Positions 50,501-59,433 of a stretch of 64,000 nucleotides of DNA are shown one piece after another. Every line of letters starts with the position of its first letter. Position 1 is the first letter of the stretch. The position numbers and the translations under genes are program-made. The DNA is from Vibrio owensii CAIM 1854 = LMG 25443 (GTDB taxonomy: Bacteria > Pseudomonadota > Gammaproteobacteria > Enterobacterales > Vibrionaceae), in NCBI RefSeq assembly GCF_000817815.1, contig NZ_JPRD01000055.1, positions 1-64,000 on the forward strand, in the 5' to 3' direction. Below the pieces are notes generated by a model. The model was not told the origin of the DNA, did no database searches, and saw only the letters and a list, made by a program, of their open reading frames with translations.

Positions 50501-51185
50501 CGGTAAAAATCGTTACTTCTCCCGGAGTGAGGGATTTGTTGTACACGACTTTACCCGTCAGTTCACCTTTCGGGTTTTTGAATCCATAAGAGCTCAGCGT
50601 CGACAAACCGACAACGGCAGCATCGGCAGCACCGCTATTAAGCGATGCCGTCATCATCATGTTATTGCGCACAGAATGGACGTGCTTAAAGCCAAGTACA
50701 TCAATCTGATCACACGCGCTTGAATCTTGTACACACACCCATTTGAGCTCGTCTAGCGGGGTATTCTCTAATGCGCTGTCACGCAGCCAAACCAGTCTCA
50801 ATGTGTGGAATATCGGATCAGAGTACAGGAAACGTTCTGCGCGCTTTTTGGTTGCAACAAAGCCAACGGTGAGGTCTATCTCTCCGTTCTCTAAGCCATC
50901 GAATAGTGTATTTAATGTTCTATACGGGACGTACTCAGCCTCAATGTTTAAGTCGTGTAGCATGGTTTCTGCATACTCGATATTGATGCCTTCTTTTGAG
51001 GCAAGATCACCCCAGTAAGGTAGCCAATCTCCCTCAAGTACACCGACTTTTAATGTGCTTTGATTGTCCAGAAATGTTCTGTCTTCTGCGTTTAAGAAAT
51101 CACGAGCAGATGCATTGAACGACAGAGTGGTAAGTAGTGCAGCAATGAATGCGAACAGTTTCACTATTTTATGTTTTCCAGCCAA
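47562..51185 (-). CDS. EvgS/BvgS-like hybrid sensor kinase with two solute-binding domains
   Basis: The protein has about 1207 residues: a signal peptide ending NASA, two periplasmic bacterial extracellular solute-binding family 3 domains (about 40-270 and 275-510) and one membrane helix (about 515-535). PAS (about 560-660), HisKA with phospho-histidine in AVISHELRTPIAAML (about 690), HATPase (about 800-915, GGTGLGMSIV) and REC (about 985-1105, LIISDCHMPDLDG) follow. The Hpt is at about 1120-1200 (AHRIKGSAAALN). This is the EvgS/BvgS architecture. The start is a TTG at 51185, or a GTG at 51164 that gives a cleaner signal. REC-EAL and REC-TPR genes follow. Its ligand is unknown. Confidence 0.92.
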   Translation of the reverse strand: MAGKHKIVKLFAFIAALLTTLSFNASARDFLNAEDRTFLDNQSTLKVGVLEGDWLPYWGDLASKEGINIEYAETMLHDLNIEAEYVPYRTLNTLFDGLENGEIDLTVGFVATKKRAERFLYSDPIFHTLRLVWLRDSALENTPLDELKWVCVQDSSACDQIDVLGFKHVHSVRNNMMMTASLNSGAADAAVVGLSTLSSYGFKNPKGELTGKVVYNKSLTPGEVTIFTGKESTQLMDIITKYIKHSKESKHSRVHIEANINILHNELMLDILEQQQGHQTVRYTIQDNVYPLSYLDPKTGEIKGYVHDLLKLMEQKSMIKFEYVPANGRDVDLMLQENLVDLLPARNIALTDKKRFITTRTLGYLQFGYIKSLNSNAEENVAILDRSGNFYPHFLDHSEYSSAEVYRDFDNLMAAFEEGEISHAFVNQSLIDNHYYDGQGKTFEAVTPPTGIQLKVRLGMELRKDSEFLRRVLNTVLKITTDAELKQLMERHDKVTVHYGVDKEIVVIWALVGVCALLVAVLIYILRTGHLTRKIKRKEYETKVRQRQNRWLSSVLDHIPNKILISDDNHQQILANKPYLSMLQRCNTDSNITNEQRELVLKLTKDTDYPVPDEIVTTLCSLGKKHYRVRRQSLLHPEEGTRFHMTVFDDITELKKKECALKASNLKAMQAIEAREHFLAVISHELRTPIAAMLGLMELLEQDLDRPESKELLKSAMLSAERLQLHVNDILDFSKVDANQLQLDVHSGNVYEELGSSLRSFEKAVEQKALAFEVNWQPTPYALVNLDWLRVNQIINNLLSNAVKFTDKGKISVNIHVRANELVFSVQDSGCGMSKAQLDALFQPFVQGDKSISRRFGGTGLGMSIVKKLVDIMNGTIEVNSKQGKGTEITVRLPMTSQPLDLTGMGPIYTEDKQIQRWLNTWQVTLDEFELKHHVIEPEPHYSNVYPDLIQQKLNTSSTMPNHWTQPTTCQWQGRVLVVDDDAINRLLFKRQFEKLGVCCQLAASGSEAIELLKQAQDDNAFAPISLIISDCHMPDLDGYQLTQKLKASSEFASLPVVGCTAENSRNVIEKAEQNGMESVLFKPYNLDDLKTLCEQYLAMSFSSETQSDWLDAYHHEEKAEMAHVVCEALSNDIALIHSGEESLKSVAHRIKGSAAALNLTQLKHSAQQCEMLIGTEQEQQARTALLNELETIIATTKQWLDLSENN

Positions 51186-51423
51186 GAACCGAATTTAAAA
51201 TGGGGCGGAATCGTATAGGTTTTCACCGCGTTCTCCAATCAAGGTTGTTTGTCTTGTCGACAACATACGCTTGATATACAACTCGATGAGTTCAGAGAGG
51301 ATCAGGACGATTAATTATCAATAAGTTATGAGAGGAAGCTCAATATCCCCACGAGCCGTAATGGAAAAAAACTTAAAAGCAACTAAGTTCATATTAAGAG
51401 GCTAGGTAAGGATACCCAGAATT

Positions 51424-52401
51424 ATGAACAAAAGGCTTACCACAAAAGGGTTATGTGGATGTTTGATGATAGGTTTTAGCGCTTCGGTTATTGCTGGTGC
51501 AACGCATGATGACGAGGTGAATTTTCAGTTGGTGCAACCAATTGATGGCGAACCTAAGATCGACATGGATCTAGCTCGAGTCGGTTGGCACTTGTTCCGA
51601 GACCCAAACTTATCTTCCAACGGGACAATCAGTTGTGAAACTTGCCATGATCTTTCAACTAACGGTGCAGAACCAACCGCGGTTTCTACCGGCGTGAATG
51701 GTGTCGGCAACCGTAATTCCATTACTGTTTTTAATGCGGCTTTAAATTATCGTTTTCTTTGGGATGGCACGGCGAACTCTTTGATGGCTCAAATCGATGG
51801 TCCGGTGCAAAACCCGTTCGAGATGGATTCGAACTGGCAGGACATAGAACAATATGTGCAGTCGAAACCTTCTTACCAAGCTCTATTTAAGCAAGCCGAC
51901 AATCGAGCGATCACTGTCAACAATATCAAAGGTGCCATTGTTGAGTTCGTTAAAGGACTGCAAACGCCAGGCGCGCCTTTTGACTCTTATTTACTCGGCT
52001 ACTCTCACACTTTGGACGAACAAGCGATTCGGGGTTGGAATACCTTTCAACAAGTCGGTTGTGTTCAGTGTCATCAAGGTAAGAATGTCGGTGGTTCAAT
52101 GATTCAGCGCTTTTCCTACTTCCGAACCCAAGACGAAAGCCTCGATACAGGGCGTCACTTAAGAACAACGGATGGCGAGGATAAGTACTATTTCCGAGTC
52201 GCGAGCTTACGTAACGTGGGGCAAACCAGCCCTTACTTCCACAACGGGCAAGTCGATGAGCTTTCCGAAGCCATTCAGATCATGTCGCAAACCCAGCTGG
52301 GAGTGACCATGAGTGACGACAAAGTGGCAGACATCGAAGCGTTCTTAAACACGTTAACGGCGCCGAGACCCGCGATTTTAGAGGTGTTTGAAAATGAATA
52401 A
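51424..52401 (+). CDS. Di-heme cytochrome c peroxidase / MauG-like protein
   Basis: The 325-residue periplasmic protein has an N-terminal signal (MNKRLTTKGLCGCLMIGFSA, cleavage near AGA). Two heme c attachment motifs, CETCH (about residue 77) and CVQCH (about 218), indicate a di-heme peroxidase fold of the CcpA/MauG class. Conserved text includes SSNGTISCETCHDLSTNGAE, RNSITVFNAALNYRFLWDG and LRNVGQTSPYFHNGQVDELSEAI. It either reduces peroxide or acts as a redox sensor or carrier. The gene ends inside the start region of a hybrid kinase (52394), an overlap that ties its production to the kinase. That favours a sensing or input role over plain detoxification. The inference is mine. Confidence 0.88.
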   Translation: MNKRLTTKGLCGCLMIGFSASVIAGATHDDEVNFQLVQPIDGEPKIDMDLARVGWHLFRDPNLSSNGTISCETCHDLSTNGAEPTAVSTGVNGVGNRNSITVFNAALNYRFLWDGTANSLMAQIDGPVQNPFEMDSNWQDIEQYVQSKPSYQALFKQADNRAITVNNIKGAIVEFVKGLQTPGAPFDSYLLGYSHTLDEQAIRGWNTFQQVGCVQCHQGKNVGGSMIQRFSYFRTQDESLDTGRHLRTTDGEDKYYFRVASLRNVGQTSPYFHNGQVDELSEAIQIMSQTQLGVTMSDDKVADIEAFLNTLTAPRPAILEVFENE

Positions 52402-54757
52402 ATTCCGATTACTCAACGCCTTTCTTTTCATCGTTATTGCAGCAATGATGGTGCTGGCGTACATGACGCATGTGAATTCCAAAAACACACATGGGCTACA
52501 TGCTTCGTTATCTGAGATTGGTCACCATTTGATTGAGTCTCGTGACAGTGTCGTGAATCGTTATTCTCTGCGAGAGCGAAAGAACTACGAAATCACCCAA
52601 AGCTTGGTGGAATTAGAGATTGCCGCCGAGAATTTGTGTACGGATTTTAAGCAATCCATTTGGTTTAGTTTCACCCCAACCAAAACGCGCGTGCAAAACA
52701 TCGTCGCCCAATTCGATGGCAAGGTACGCGATGCGACGCAGACGCTAGATATGTTGGTTGGCGTTCAAGTGGCAAACCAATATGAGATGCACACTCTGCA
52801 CAACATTTATAAGCAGCAGTTCGAAGTCACCAATGAAGATGCTTGGCTTGAACAGCATTATTTTGAATTCTTGACCAATGCCGCCCTAGAGGGGGAGAAC
52901 GCGCAAAGCCAAAATATTGCCTTATTCCTTGATCGACTACGAGAGAGCGAACGCAAAATTGAGTTGCTCACCAACAAGATTTTGGAAAGTCACTATTTTG
53001 AATTTGTTGAATACTCGGAGCATCAACTTTTAGAGATCTCTCAGCGTGAAGCAAGGCTTACGTGGGTGTTCGTTCTGTTATCCATTATCTCTTTGGTGGC
53101 AGTATTTGTGCTGCAAACTCAGCACCGTGTGAACAAGCTGAAGCAACTCAATGATGACTTAACCGAAGCCACAGAAAAAGCGGAGCGGGCGGCGAAAGCC
53201 AAGTCACAATTCTTAGCAACCATGAGCCATGAGCTAAGAACGCCAATGAATGGGGTGTTAGGTATTTCGCAAATCATCGCCAGTGAGACCAAGGAGAAGG
53301 GGACGAAAGAGCACGTTCAAGTGATTTTGGACTCTGGTCAACATCTGATGACGATTCTTAATGACATTTTGGATTTCTCCAAAGTTGAAGAGAATAAGTT
53401 GGAGCTTGAAGCCGCACCATTCAATTTACCCCAAGTCCTCACGCCAGTTTGTAGTGCGATTCAGCCTTTAATCGAAGAGAAAAACATTCAGCTTTACGTC
53501 GAGAACGAAGTACCAGAAAACATCGAGTTTAATGGTGACTGTGCGCGCATTCGACAGATCCTGTTTAACCTTGCAGGTAATGCGGTCAAGTTCACCAGTG
53601 ATGGACATGTACTGATTCGAGCGGAATTAGACGAATCAAGAAAGCGCTTGTTGTTGTCTATCAACGATACGGGCATTGGTATTCCGGCTGACAAACAAGA
53701 CCGTATCTTCAATTCTTTTGAGCAAGCAGATACTTCCACCACGCGTAAGTTTGGCGGCACTGGGCTTGGTTTAGCGATTGTGAAAAAACTAACGGAATTG
53801 ATGGGTGGTGAGGTCAAGCTTAAGAGTGTAGAGAGCATTGGTACTCAGTTTTTAGTCGAACTCCCAATACCTTGGGAAGAGAAGGCGTTACCTAAAGCTG
53901 CGGATACCAAAGTCAAAGTTCAGCGCGAAAACAAACGTAACCTGCATATTCTTCTCGCCGAGGACAACCGAGTCAATGCGATTGTAGCGAAAGGATTCTG
54001 TGAGAAGCTAGGGCATACGGTCGAGATTGCTGAGAATGGTCTAATTGCGACTAAGAAAGCGCAAGAGAACCAATATGATTTGATTCTTATGGATAATCAC
54101 ATGCCGGAGATGAACGGGGTTGAGGCGACCCGCTTTATCCGCGAAAAACTTGGCGTGAATACCTTATTGTTTGCTTATACCGCCGATGTGTTCAGAGAAG
54201 CGCACGATAACTTTATTGAAGCAGGGGCGGACCATGTACTGACCAAGCCGCTGCAACGAGAGAGTTTTGCTGACGCACTCAAGCAGTTTGCTTCGCGTTT
54301 ACCGACCCAAGGTGATGATGCACCAGAGCAAGCTGACAATATTGTTCAGTTGCATCGTGAGCCGATTGAGAAGCTCAGACTTACTGAAGAGGAGCTGACT
54401 CATTCAGAAACCGTCGAGATCCTCAAACAGGAACCAGAAGCCTTAGTGGATCTACTAGAAAGCATAGTGAATGACTTTGAGAAGTCGGTCGACGAGTTGA
54501 TTGAATTCTTCATGGCGGAAGATCTTGAAGCGCTTCACAGCACATTACATACCACCAAAGGTATGGCGCTAAACTTAGGTTTGGATACGCTAGCAAATCA
54601 AGCCCTTGAAATTGAAACCCAAGTTAAGAACGAACAAATTCCGGATATTGAACAACTGCAAAAGTTGATTAACCGATTGCAGGTGAATGTCCATCAAGGG
54701 CAACGTCTGATTGACCAATCTCGCAAACAACAGGCAGACACAAATCAGGTGATTTAA
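52394..54757 (+). CDS. Hybrid histidine kinase coupled to a cytochrome gene
   Basis: The protein has about 787 residues: N-terminal membrane helix (about 6-24), a periplasmic helical sensor to about 215, a second helix (about 220-238) and HisKA with ATMSHELRTPMNGVLG (about residue 279). HATPase (about 390-500, INDTGIGIP and GTGLGLAIV), REC (about 520-640, LILMDNHMPEMNG) and Hpt (about 685-765, LHTTKGMALNLG) follow. The ATG at 52394 overlaps the cytochrome stop by 8 bp. The earlier TTG at 52388 is less likely. A kinase co-made with a periplasmic di-heme protein is suited to sensing peroxide or electron-transport state. No DNA-binding regulator follows directly. Confidence 0.9.
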   Translation: MNKFRLLNAFLFIVIAAMMVLAYMTHVNSKNTHGLHASLSEIGHHLIESRDSVVNRYSLRERKNYEITQSLVELEIAAENLCTDFKQSIWFSFTPTKTRVQNIVAQFDGKVRDATQTLDMLVGVQVANQYEMHTLHNIYKQQFEVTNEDAWLEQHYFEFLTNAALEGENAQSQNIALFLDRLRESERKIELLTNKILESHYFEFVEYSEHQLLEISQREARLTWVFVLLSIISLVAVFVLQTQHRVNKLKQLNDDLTEATEKAERAAKAKSQFLATMSHELRTPMNGVLGISQIIASETKEKGTKEHVQVILDSGQHLMTILNDILDFSKVEENKLELEAAPFNLPQVLTPVCSAIQPLIEEKNIQLYVENEVPENIEFNGDCARIRQILFNLAGNAVKFTSDGHVLIRAELDESRKRLLLSINDTGIGIPADKQDRIFNSFEQADTSTTRKFGGTGLGLAIVKKLTELMGGEVKLKSVESIGTQFLVELPIPWEEKALPKAADTKVKVQRENKRNLHILLAEDNRVNAIVAKGFCEKLGHTVEIAENGLIATKKAQENQYDLILMDNHMPEMNGVEATRFIREKLGVNTLLFAYTADVFREAHDNFIEAGADHVLTKPLQRESFADALKQFASRLPTQGDDAPEQADNIVQLHREPIEKLRLTEEELTHSETVEILKQEPEALVDLLESIVNDFEKSVDELIEFFMAEDLEALHSTLHTTKGMALNLGLDTLANQALEIETQVKNEQIPDIEQLQKLINRLQVNVHQGQRLIDQSRKQQADTNQVI

Positions 54758-54878
54758 TGGCTTAGCGCACGTATTTCATCCCTGCTCTTGGGTCATGCTT
54801 TGTACTGTGGTTTACTTGGGGCTCTAATTTATGGAGAGTCGCCTTATTAGGCAAAGCCCCACAGCACAAGGGATGGTA

Positions 54879-55346
54879 ATGAGTACACACACTGCAGTTA
54901 TCCGATGGCAGCGTCAAACCAACGAAATCTTTAGCGACAATCAATACAGCCGAGCACACGTTTGGCAGTTTGACGGTGGCGTTACCGTTCCGGCATCCCC
55001 ATCTCCTCAAGTTGTCCCGTTACCACTTTCGGTAGAAGAAAACGTCGACCCAGAAGAAGCGTTTATTGCTGCGTTATCGAGTTGTCATATGTTGGTTTTC
55101 CTTTCTATTGCCGCTAAGCGTCGCTATGTAATTGATTCGTACGTGGACGAAGCAATTGGGGAACTGACGGCAGGAGAAAACGGCAAAGAGTGGGTTTCTA
55201 AAGTTGTGCTGAGACCACGCATCGTTTTTTCCGGAGATAAACAACCGACACGTGAACAGTTAGGAAAAATGCATCATCTGGCGCATGAGAACTGTTTTAT
55301 CGCCAATTCTGTAAAGACCGAAGTCGTGACCGAAATTCTCGATTAG
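54879..55346 (+). CDS. OsmC-family peroxiredoxin-like protein
   Basis: The 155-residue OsmC/Ohr-fold protein has the reactive-cysteine helix AALSSCHMLVFLSIAAKRR and a second conserved cysteine in HLAHENCFIANSVKTEV, the usual Cys pair for reducing organic hydroperoxides. I choose the ATG at 54879 because AAGGG precedes it at ideal spacing. The longer frame to 54831 lacks this. It lies just before a LysR regulator gene on the same strand (76 bp apart), which may control it or genes further away. The natural oxidant is not shown by the sequence. Confidence 0.88.
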   Translation: MSTHTAVIRWQRQTNEIFSDNQYSRAHVWQFDGGVTVPASPSPQVVPLPLSVEENVDPEEAFIAALSSCHMLVFLSIAAKRRYVIDSYVDEAIGELTAGENGKEWVSKVVLRPRIVFSGDKQPTREQLGKMHHLAHENCFIANSVKTEVVTEILD

Positions 55347-55422
55347 CGTCGTTGAGATTATTTCAATATTGACAAAAGTCTCTCCTCAATTATGGTTACA
55401 GCAACAAAAGTGAGGTAAGACG

Positions 55423-56304
55423 ATGTTAACGCGTTCCGATGATCTAGAAATCCTATTAACGGTTGTAGACTGTGGTGGCTTTTCCGCTGCGGCAGAAGCA
55501 TTAGATGTGCAAGTGGCAAGAGTTTCGCGCTCAGTCAGTCGTCTTGAACAGCAGCTTGGCGTTTCTTTACTAAACCGCACCACACGTCGCGTTGAGTTAA
55601 CCGATGAAGGTCGCCGATTTGTCGAGCATGTGCGCACCGCAATGCAGTACATTCAGCAGGCGGAAGAGTGCATTCTTTCATTAGGAGAAACGCCTCAAGG
55701 GACACTGCGTGTGGATGCCGCAAGCCCATTCGTCTTCCATCAACTAGTTGACCTGATCAAGCCTTTCCGTGAAGCCTATCCGCAGATTGAATTGGAGCTG
55801 ACGTCCAACGAAGGTTTCGTTGATCTATTAGAAAAGCGCACCGATGTGGCGATTCGTATCGGTAAACTGTCTGATTCTACTTTGCATGCAAGAGCGCTGG
55901 GTAAGAGCGAGTTGTATTTGGTTGCCTCACCGGATTACCTCAAACACAGAGGGATTCCACAAAAGCCAACGGACCTTGCTCATCACGACATTATCGGATT
56001 CACTGAGCCGAAGATCCTCAACAAACTGCCATTAAAAGGCGCACCAGAGATAGAGCCAAATTTGCTTTCCAGTAACGGTGAGACCATTCGCCAACTGGCG
56101 CTAGCAGGCAATGGCATTGCGTGTTTGTCCGGTTTTATGGTTCGTAAAGACATGGAAGAGGGGCGCTTGGTGCCGATATTGGAATCAGACAAAATCACTA
56201 ATACTGGTCGTGAACAGATCAACGCGGTTTACTACAAATCTTCATCTGTTTCATTGCGTATTTCCGCTTTCCTTGATTTCATCCAACCCAAGTTAAAGCT
56301 CTAA
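55423..56304 (+). CDS. LysR-family transcriptional regulator
   Basis: The 293-residue protein has an N-terminal winged helix-turn-helix (about 1-62: DDLEILLTVVDCGGFSAAAE, then RSVSRLEQQLGVSLLNRTTR) and a periplasmic-binding-type effector domain (about 90-290). This is the YafC/DsdC-like group that controls neighbouring oxidoreductases. The ATG at 55423 follows GAGGTAAGAC. It lies after the OsmC gene on the same strand, whereas LysR regulators are more often divergent from targets. I cannot name the effector. Confidence 0.9.
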   Translation: MLTRSDDLEILLTVVDCGGFSAAAEALDVQVARVSRSVSRLEQQLGVSLLNRTTRRVELTDEGRRFVEHVRTAMQYIQQAEECILSLGETPQGTLRVDAASPFVFHQLVDLIKPFREAYPQIELELTSNEGFVDLLEKRTDVAIRIGKLSDSTLHARALGKSELYLVASPDYLKHRGIPQKPTDLAHHDIIGFTEPKILNKLPLKGAPEIEPNLLSSNGETIRQLALAGNGIACLSGFMVRKDMEEGRLVPILESDKITNTGREQINAVYYKSSSVSLRISAFLDFIQPKLKL

Positions 56305-56455
56305 TTAACCGTTCAATGGTTTGAATATAGGTGACTGGTTTCACATTTCAGTTCATTTGAAGCCGAGAACTGAACCAATGTTGTGCAGTGGCGCAAACTG
56401 TTCGTTGTTAAATTAATGTTAATATCGAATGGTGTGTCATTGATTAATAGCGAGC

Positions 56456-57466
56456 ATGGATGTGCAAACACCTTTGAATCCCTTTATTCAAGCGAATGGA
56501 TTACCTCAATTTGGTCATTTAGCATCGATTCCCGAATCGCTTCAGTTGGATGCGTTTCAGTATCTTAATGAGATGGATCATTCTGCATCGAGTTGGCGAA
56601 AGCGATTCGACTATAAGCAGTTCCAGTTCGTCTCGATCGTGACAGAGAAATACATCATTGGTGTTGCGATTGCCGATATTCGCTATTTGGCGTCTGGCTT
56701 TTGCTATGTGTTTGATACAGAAACCCATGAGCTCGTTGAACAGCAGTGGCTAAAGCCGATCAACATGGGTTATCAAACACAACCTTCTAGCTGGAACAGC
56801 CACGCCTATCTCGCTAACGATGCCATTCAATTCAAGATTGAACATGGACTCTGGCACATACAGCTTTCAACAGACCTTATTCAAGCTGATTTGAGGTTAA
56901 AACCTGAGTCAGAAAGCTTGCCTTTGATGCTCTGTACACCAACCGCGTATTCCGGCTGGACCTACACCCAAAAACACAACGCACTCGCTGTTCAAGGTGA
57001 AATGAGTGTGAAAGGGCAACCACAAGATCTAACCAACGCAGTTGCTGGGTATGACTTCTCTGCCGGCTATATGCGAAGGGAAACCAGTTGGCGATGGGCG
57101 AGCATTAATCATCACAGTGAAGACAAACGGATAGGGCTGAACTTTGCTGCTGGAGTCAACGAAACCGGACATTGTGAAAACGTGATTTGGATTGATGGCG
57201 AACGGTATTTGATGCCACCTGTCCAATTCGAATTTTCTCGCCTCCATCAAGAAGCGTCATGGCGAATTACCTCACAAGACAAGCGCATCGACTTGATCTT
57301 CAAACCTAAAAATCAGCGCTCAGAGAAAAAGAACTTCTGGTTTTTGAAGAGTAACTTTCGTCAGTTTGTTGGTTATTTTTCTGGCTATTTGATTGATGGC
57401 AATGGCATTAAACACGAACTTGAAGAGGTGAAGGGACTCACCGAAGATCACTACGCGAAATGGTAG
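56456..57466 (+). CDS. DUF2804-family protein
   Basis: The 336-residue protein has the DUF2804 layout. An N-terminal part includes RKRFDYKQFQFVSIVTEKYI and GVAIADIRYLASGFCYVFDT. The core has CTPTAYSGWTYTQKHNALAV, AGYDFSAGYMRRETSWRWAS and NFAAGVNETGHCENVIWIDG. The fold resembles lipocalin-like or lipid-associated proteins in related annotations, but function is unknown. It starts at the ATG at 56456 and is followed after 9 bp by a sterol-desaturase-like gene, so the two are cotranscribed and may both act on lipids. That linkage is inference. Confidence 0.85.
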   Translation: MDVQTPLNPFIQANGLPQFGHLASIPESLQLDAFQYLNEMDHSASSWRKRFDYKQFQFVSIVTEKYIIGVAIADIRYLASGFCYVFDTETHELVEQQWLKPINMGYQTQPSSWNSHAYLANDAIQFKIEHGLWHIQLSTDLIQADLRLKPESESLPLMLCTPTAYSGWTYTQKHNALAVQGEMSVKGQPQDLTNAVAGYDFSAGYMRRETSWRWASINHHSEDKRIGLNFAAGVNETGHCENVIWIDGERYLMPPVQFEFSRLHQEASWRITSQDKRIDLIFKPKNQRSEKKNFWFLKSNFRQFVGYFSGYLIDGNGIKHELEEVKGLTEDHYAKW

Positions 57467-57475
57467 GAACGGACT

Positions 57476-58333
57476 ATGGAATGGTCACAAATTACGGAAC
57501 ATCCTGATTTATTGTTGATGTTGCTCGCGCCAATATTCTTTCTTTGTATTGCGGCAGAATATTGGTTTGGACAACGTGGTGGAAGATTACCTGAGAGTGC
57601 GCGATATTACTTGCCAGAAGTGGTGTGTAACTTTGTATTGGCTGGGCTTCATCAAGCGACAGATATCTTAACAGGGCTGCTTATCGCCAAGCTGTACTTA
57701 TGGTGGTTTGGTTGGCGTTTGTTTGATATCGAGATGACGGTTTCTACCTTCCTGTTACTCATGGTCTTACAAGATTTCTTCTATTACTGGTTCCACCGAG
57801 CAAGCCATCGTATCCGTTGGATGTGGGCGGCACATGTGGTGCATCACAGTTCAGAGCGCATGAACTTCAGTACCGCATTTCGTCAAAGCCTAATGTACCC
57901 ATTGGCCGGCATGTGGTTGTTCTGGTTGCCACTGGTCATTATTGGTTTTGATCCTAAGTGGGTGGTGTTTGTTGTTCTGCTCAATCTCGGTCTGCAATTC
58001 TTTGTTCATACCCAATCGATTCGTTCTCTTGGCCCTTTAGAATGGGTCTTCAATACGCCATCTCATCACCGCGTTCATCATGGTGTGAATCGTCAATATA
58101 TCGATAAAAATTACGCTGGCGTATTGATCATCTGGGATCGTATGTTCGGGACGTTCGAGCCAGAAGTTGAAACGGTTCGTTATGGCATTTCAAAACCTGT
58201 TAATAGCTTTAATCCTATTACCGTGACGTTTGCGGAATGGAAAGACATGTTCAAAGAAGTGACTCGTCCTAATTTATCTTGGCGTCAGCGCTGGCGGTGT
58301 TTGTTTGCACCTCCGTCTGACACCTTGGAATAG
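57476..58333 (+). CDS. Fatty acid hydroxylase / sterol desaturase family enzyme
   Basis: The 285-residue integral membrane di-iron enzyme has about four hydrophobic segments. The histidine boxes are HRASH (about residue 107), HVVHHSS (about 122) and HHRVHHG (about 197). Together they supply the eight or more histidines that bind two irons in the fatty acid hydroxylase superfamily. Such enzymes use oxygen to hydroxylate or desaturate lipids. Since vibrios lack sterols, the substrate is probably a fatty acyl or lipid chain. It follows the DUF2804 gene by 9 bp. Confidence 0.92.
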   Translation: MEWSQITEHPDLLLMLLAPIFFLCIAAEYWFGQRGGRLPESARYYLPEVVCNFVLAGLHQATDILTGLLIAKLYLWWFGWRLFDIEMTVSTFLLLMVLQDFFYYWFHRASHRIRWMWAAHVVHHSSERMNFSTAFRQSLMYPLAGMWLFWLPLVIIGFDPKWVVFVVLLNLGLQFFVHTQSIRSLGPLEWVFNTPSHHRVHHGVNRQYIDKNYAGVLIIWDRMFGTFEPEVETVRYGISKPVNSFNPITVTFAEWKDMFKEVTRPNLSWRQRWRCLFAPPSDTLE

Positions 58334-58436
58334 CCGTTTCTTATGATTAACTAAACGCCATACCATTTACTCTTGACAGCATCCGGCAATGTTGTTTTAA
58401 TTCGTACGGTGTTTTGTAAGATTTAGGGAACGGACG

Positions 58437-58844
58437 ATGACATTTAATCGAGTTGTCTCAATTGTAACGATGACCGCCGCTATGTTCAGCTCTGGGTACG
58501 CATACGCAGCACCTGCTTTTAGTGCAGATCAGCTGTGTAAAGCAGGGTTAGCACTGGCGATAGATAAGCAGCCCCGCGGGATTAAAACGGCGGGAACGTC
58601 AGGTCAACGTATTTTGCTGGCTTTGAAAAATGGCAAAAATGATTGGGATTATCGCTGCACGGTAAATCGTCAAAATCGTACGTTAAAGATTGACGCTAGA
58701 GACTTGAAGCGAAATGACAAATACCTTGCTCAAGCCATACGTTATCGCGTCAATGAAGGGAAGCGATCGGTCGAAGTCACCATGAAGAAACGCGCTGGTG
58801 GCGGGCTGAAAAACGACACGTTCACGACACTTCAGTTGGATTAA
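58437..58844 (+). CDS. Small exported protein of unknown function
   Basis: The 135-residue protein has a signal peptide ending SGYAYA before APAFSADQLCKAGL. The mature part has two cysteines (QLCKAG and YRCTV) that may pair. A glycine-rich KKRAGGGLKNDTFTTLQLD tail follows a basic stretch. It is rich in lysine and arginine, with a small beta-rich core. I do not recognise the family. It has its own terminator and lies 103 bp after the hydroxylase gene. Confidence 0.7.
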   Translation: MTFNRVVSIVTMTAAMFSSGYAYAAPAFSADQLCKAGLALAIDKQPRGIKTAGTSGQRILLALKNGKNDWDYRCTVNRQNRTLKIDARDLKRNDKYLAQAIRYRVNEGKRSVEVTMKKRAGGGLKNDTFTTLQLD

Positions 58845-58879
58845 CCCCAAAGATATGGGGAACATTATAACGAAGACAC

Positions 58880-58906
58880 GCCCCTGTATTTTGCAGGGGC
58901 TTTTTT
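58880..58906 (+). terminator. Terminator of the small exported protein gene
   Basis: GCCCCTG (58880-58886) pairs with CAGGGGC (58894-58900), followed by six T. Confidence 0.88.
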
Positions 58907-59030
58907 ATGCCTGCAGTTTGAGGTAGCAAATACAAGAGATCGATTACAACCACAGCGTGATAGCAGTGAAGTAAGAATTTAAAGGATAGATTTGGGAAAT
59001 CTGAGAAAAAGATTAGCTTAAGGGAAAGCT

Positions 59031-59433
<403 letters not shown>

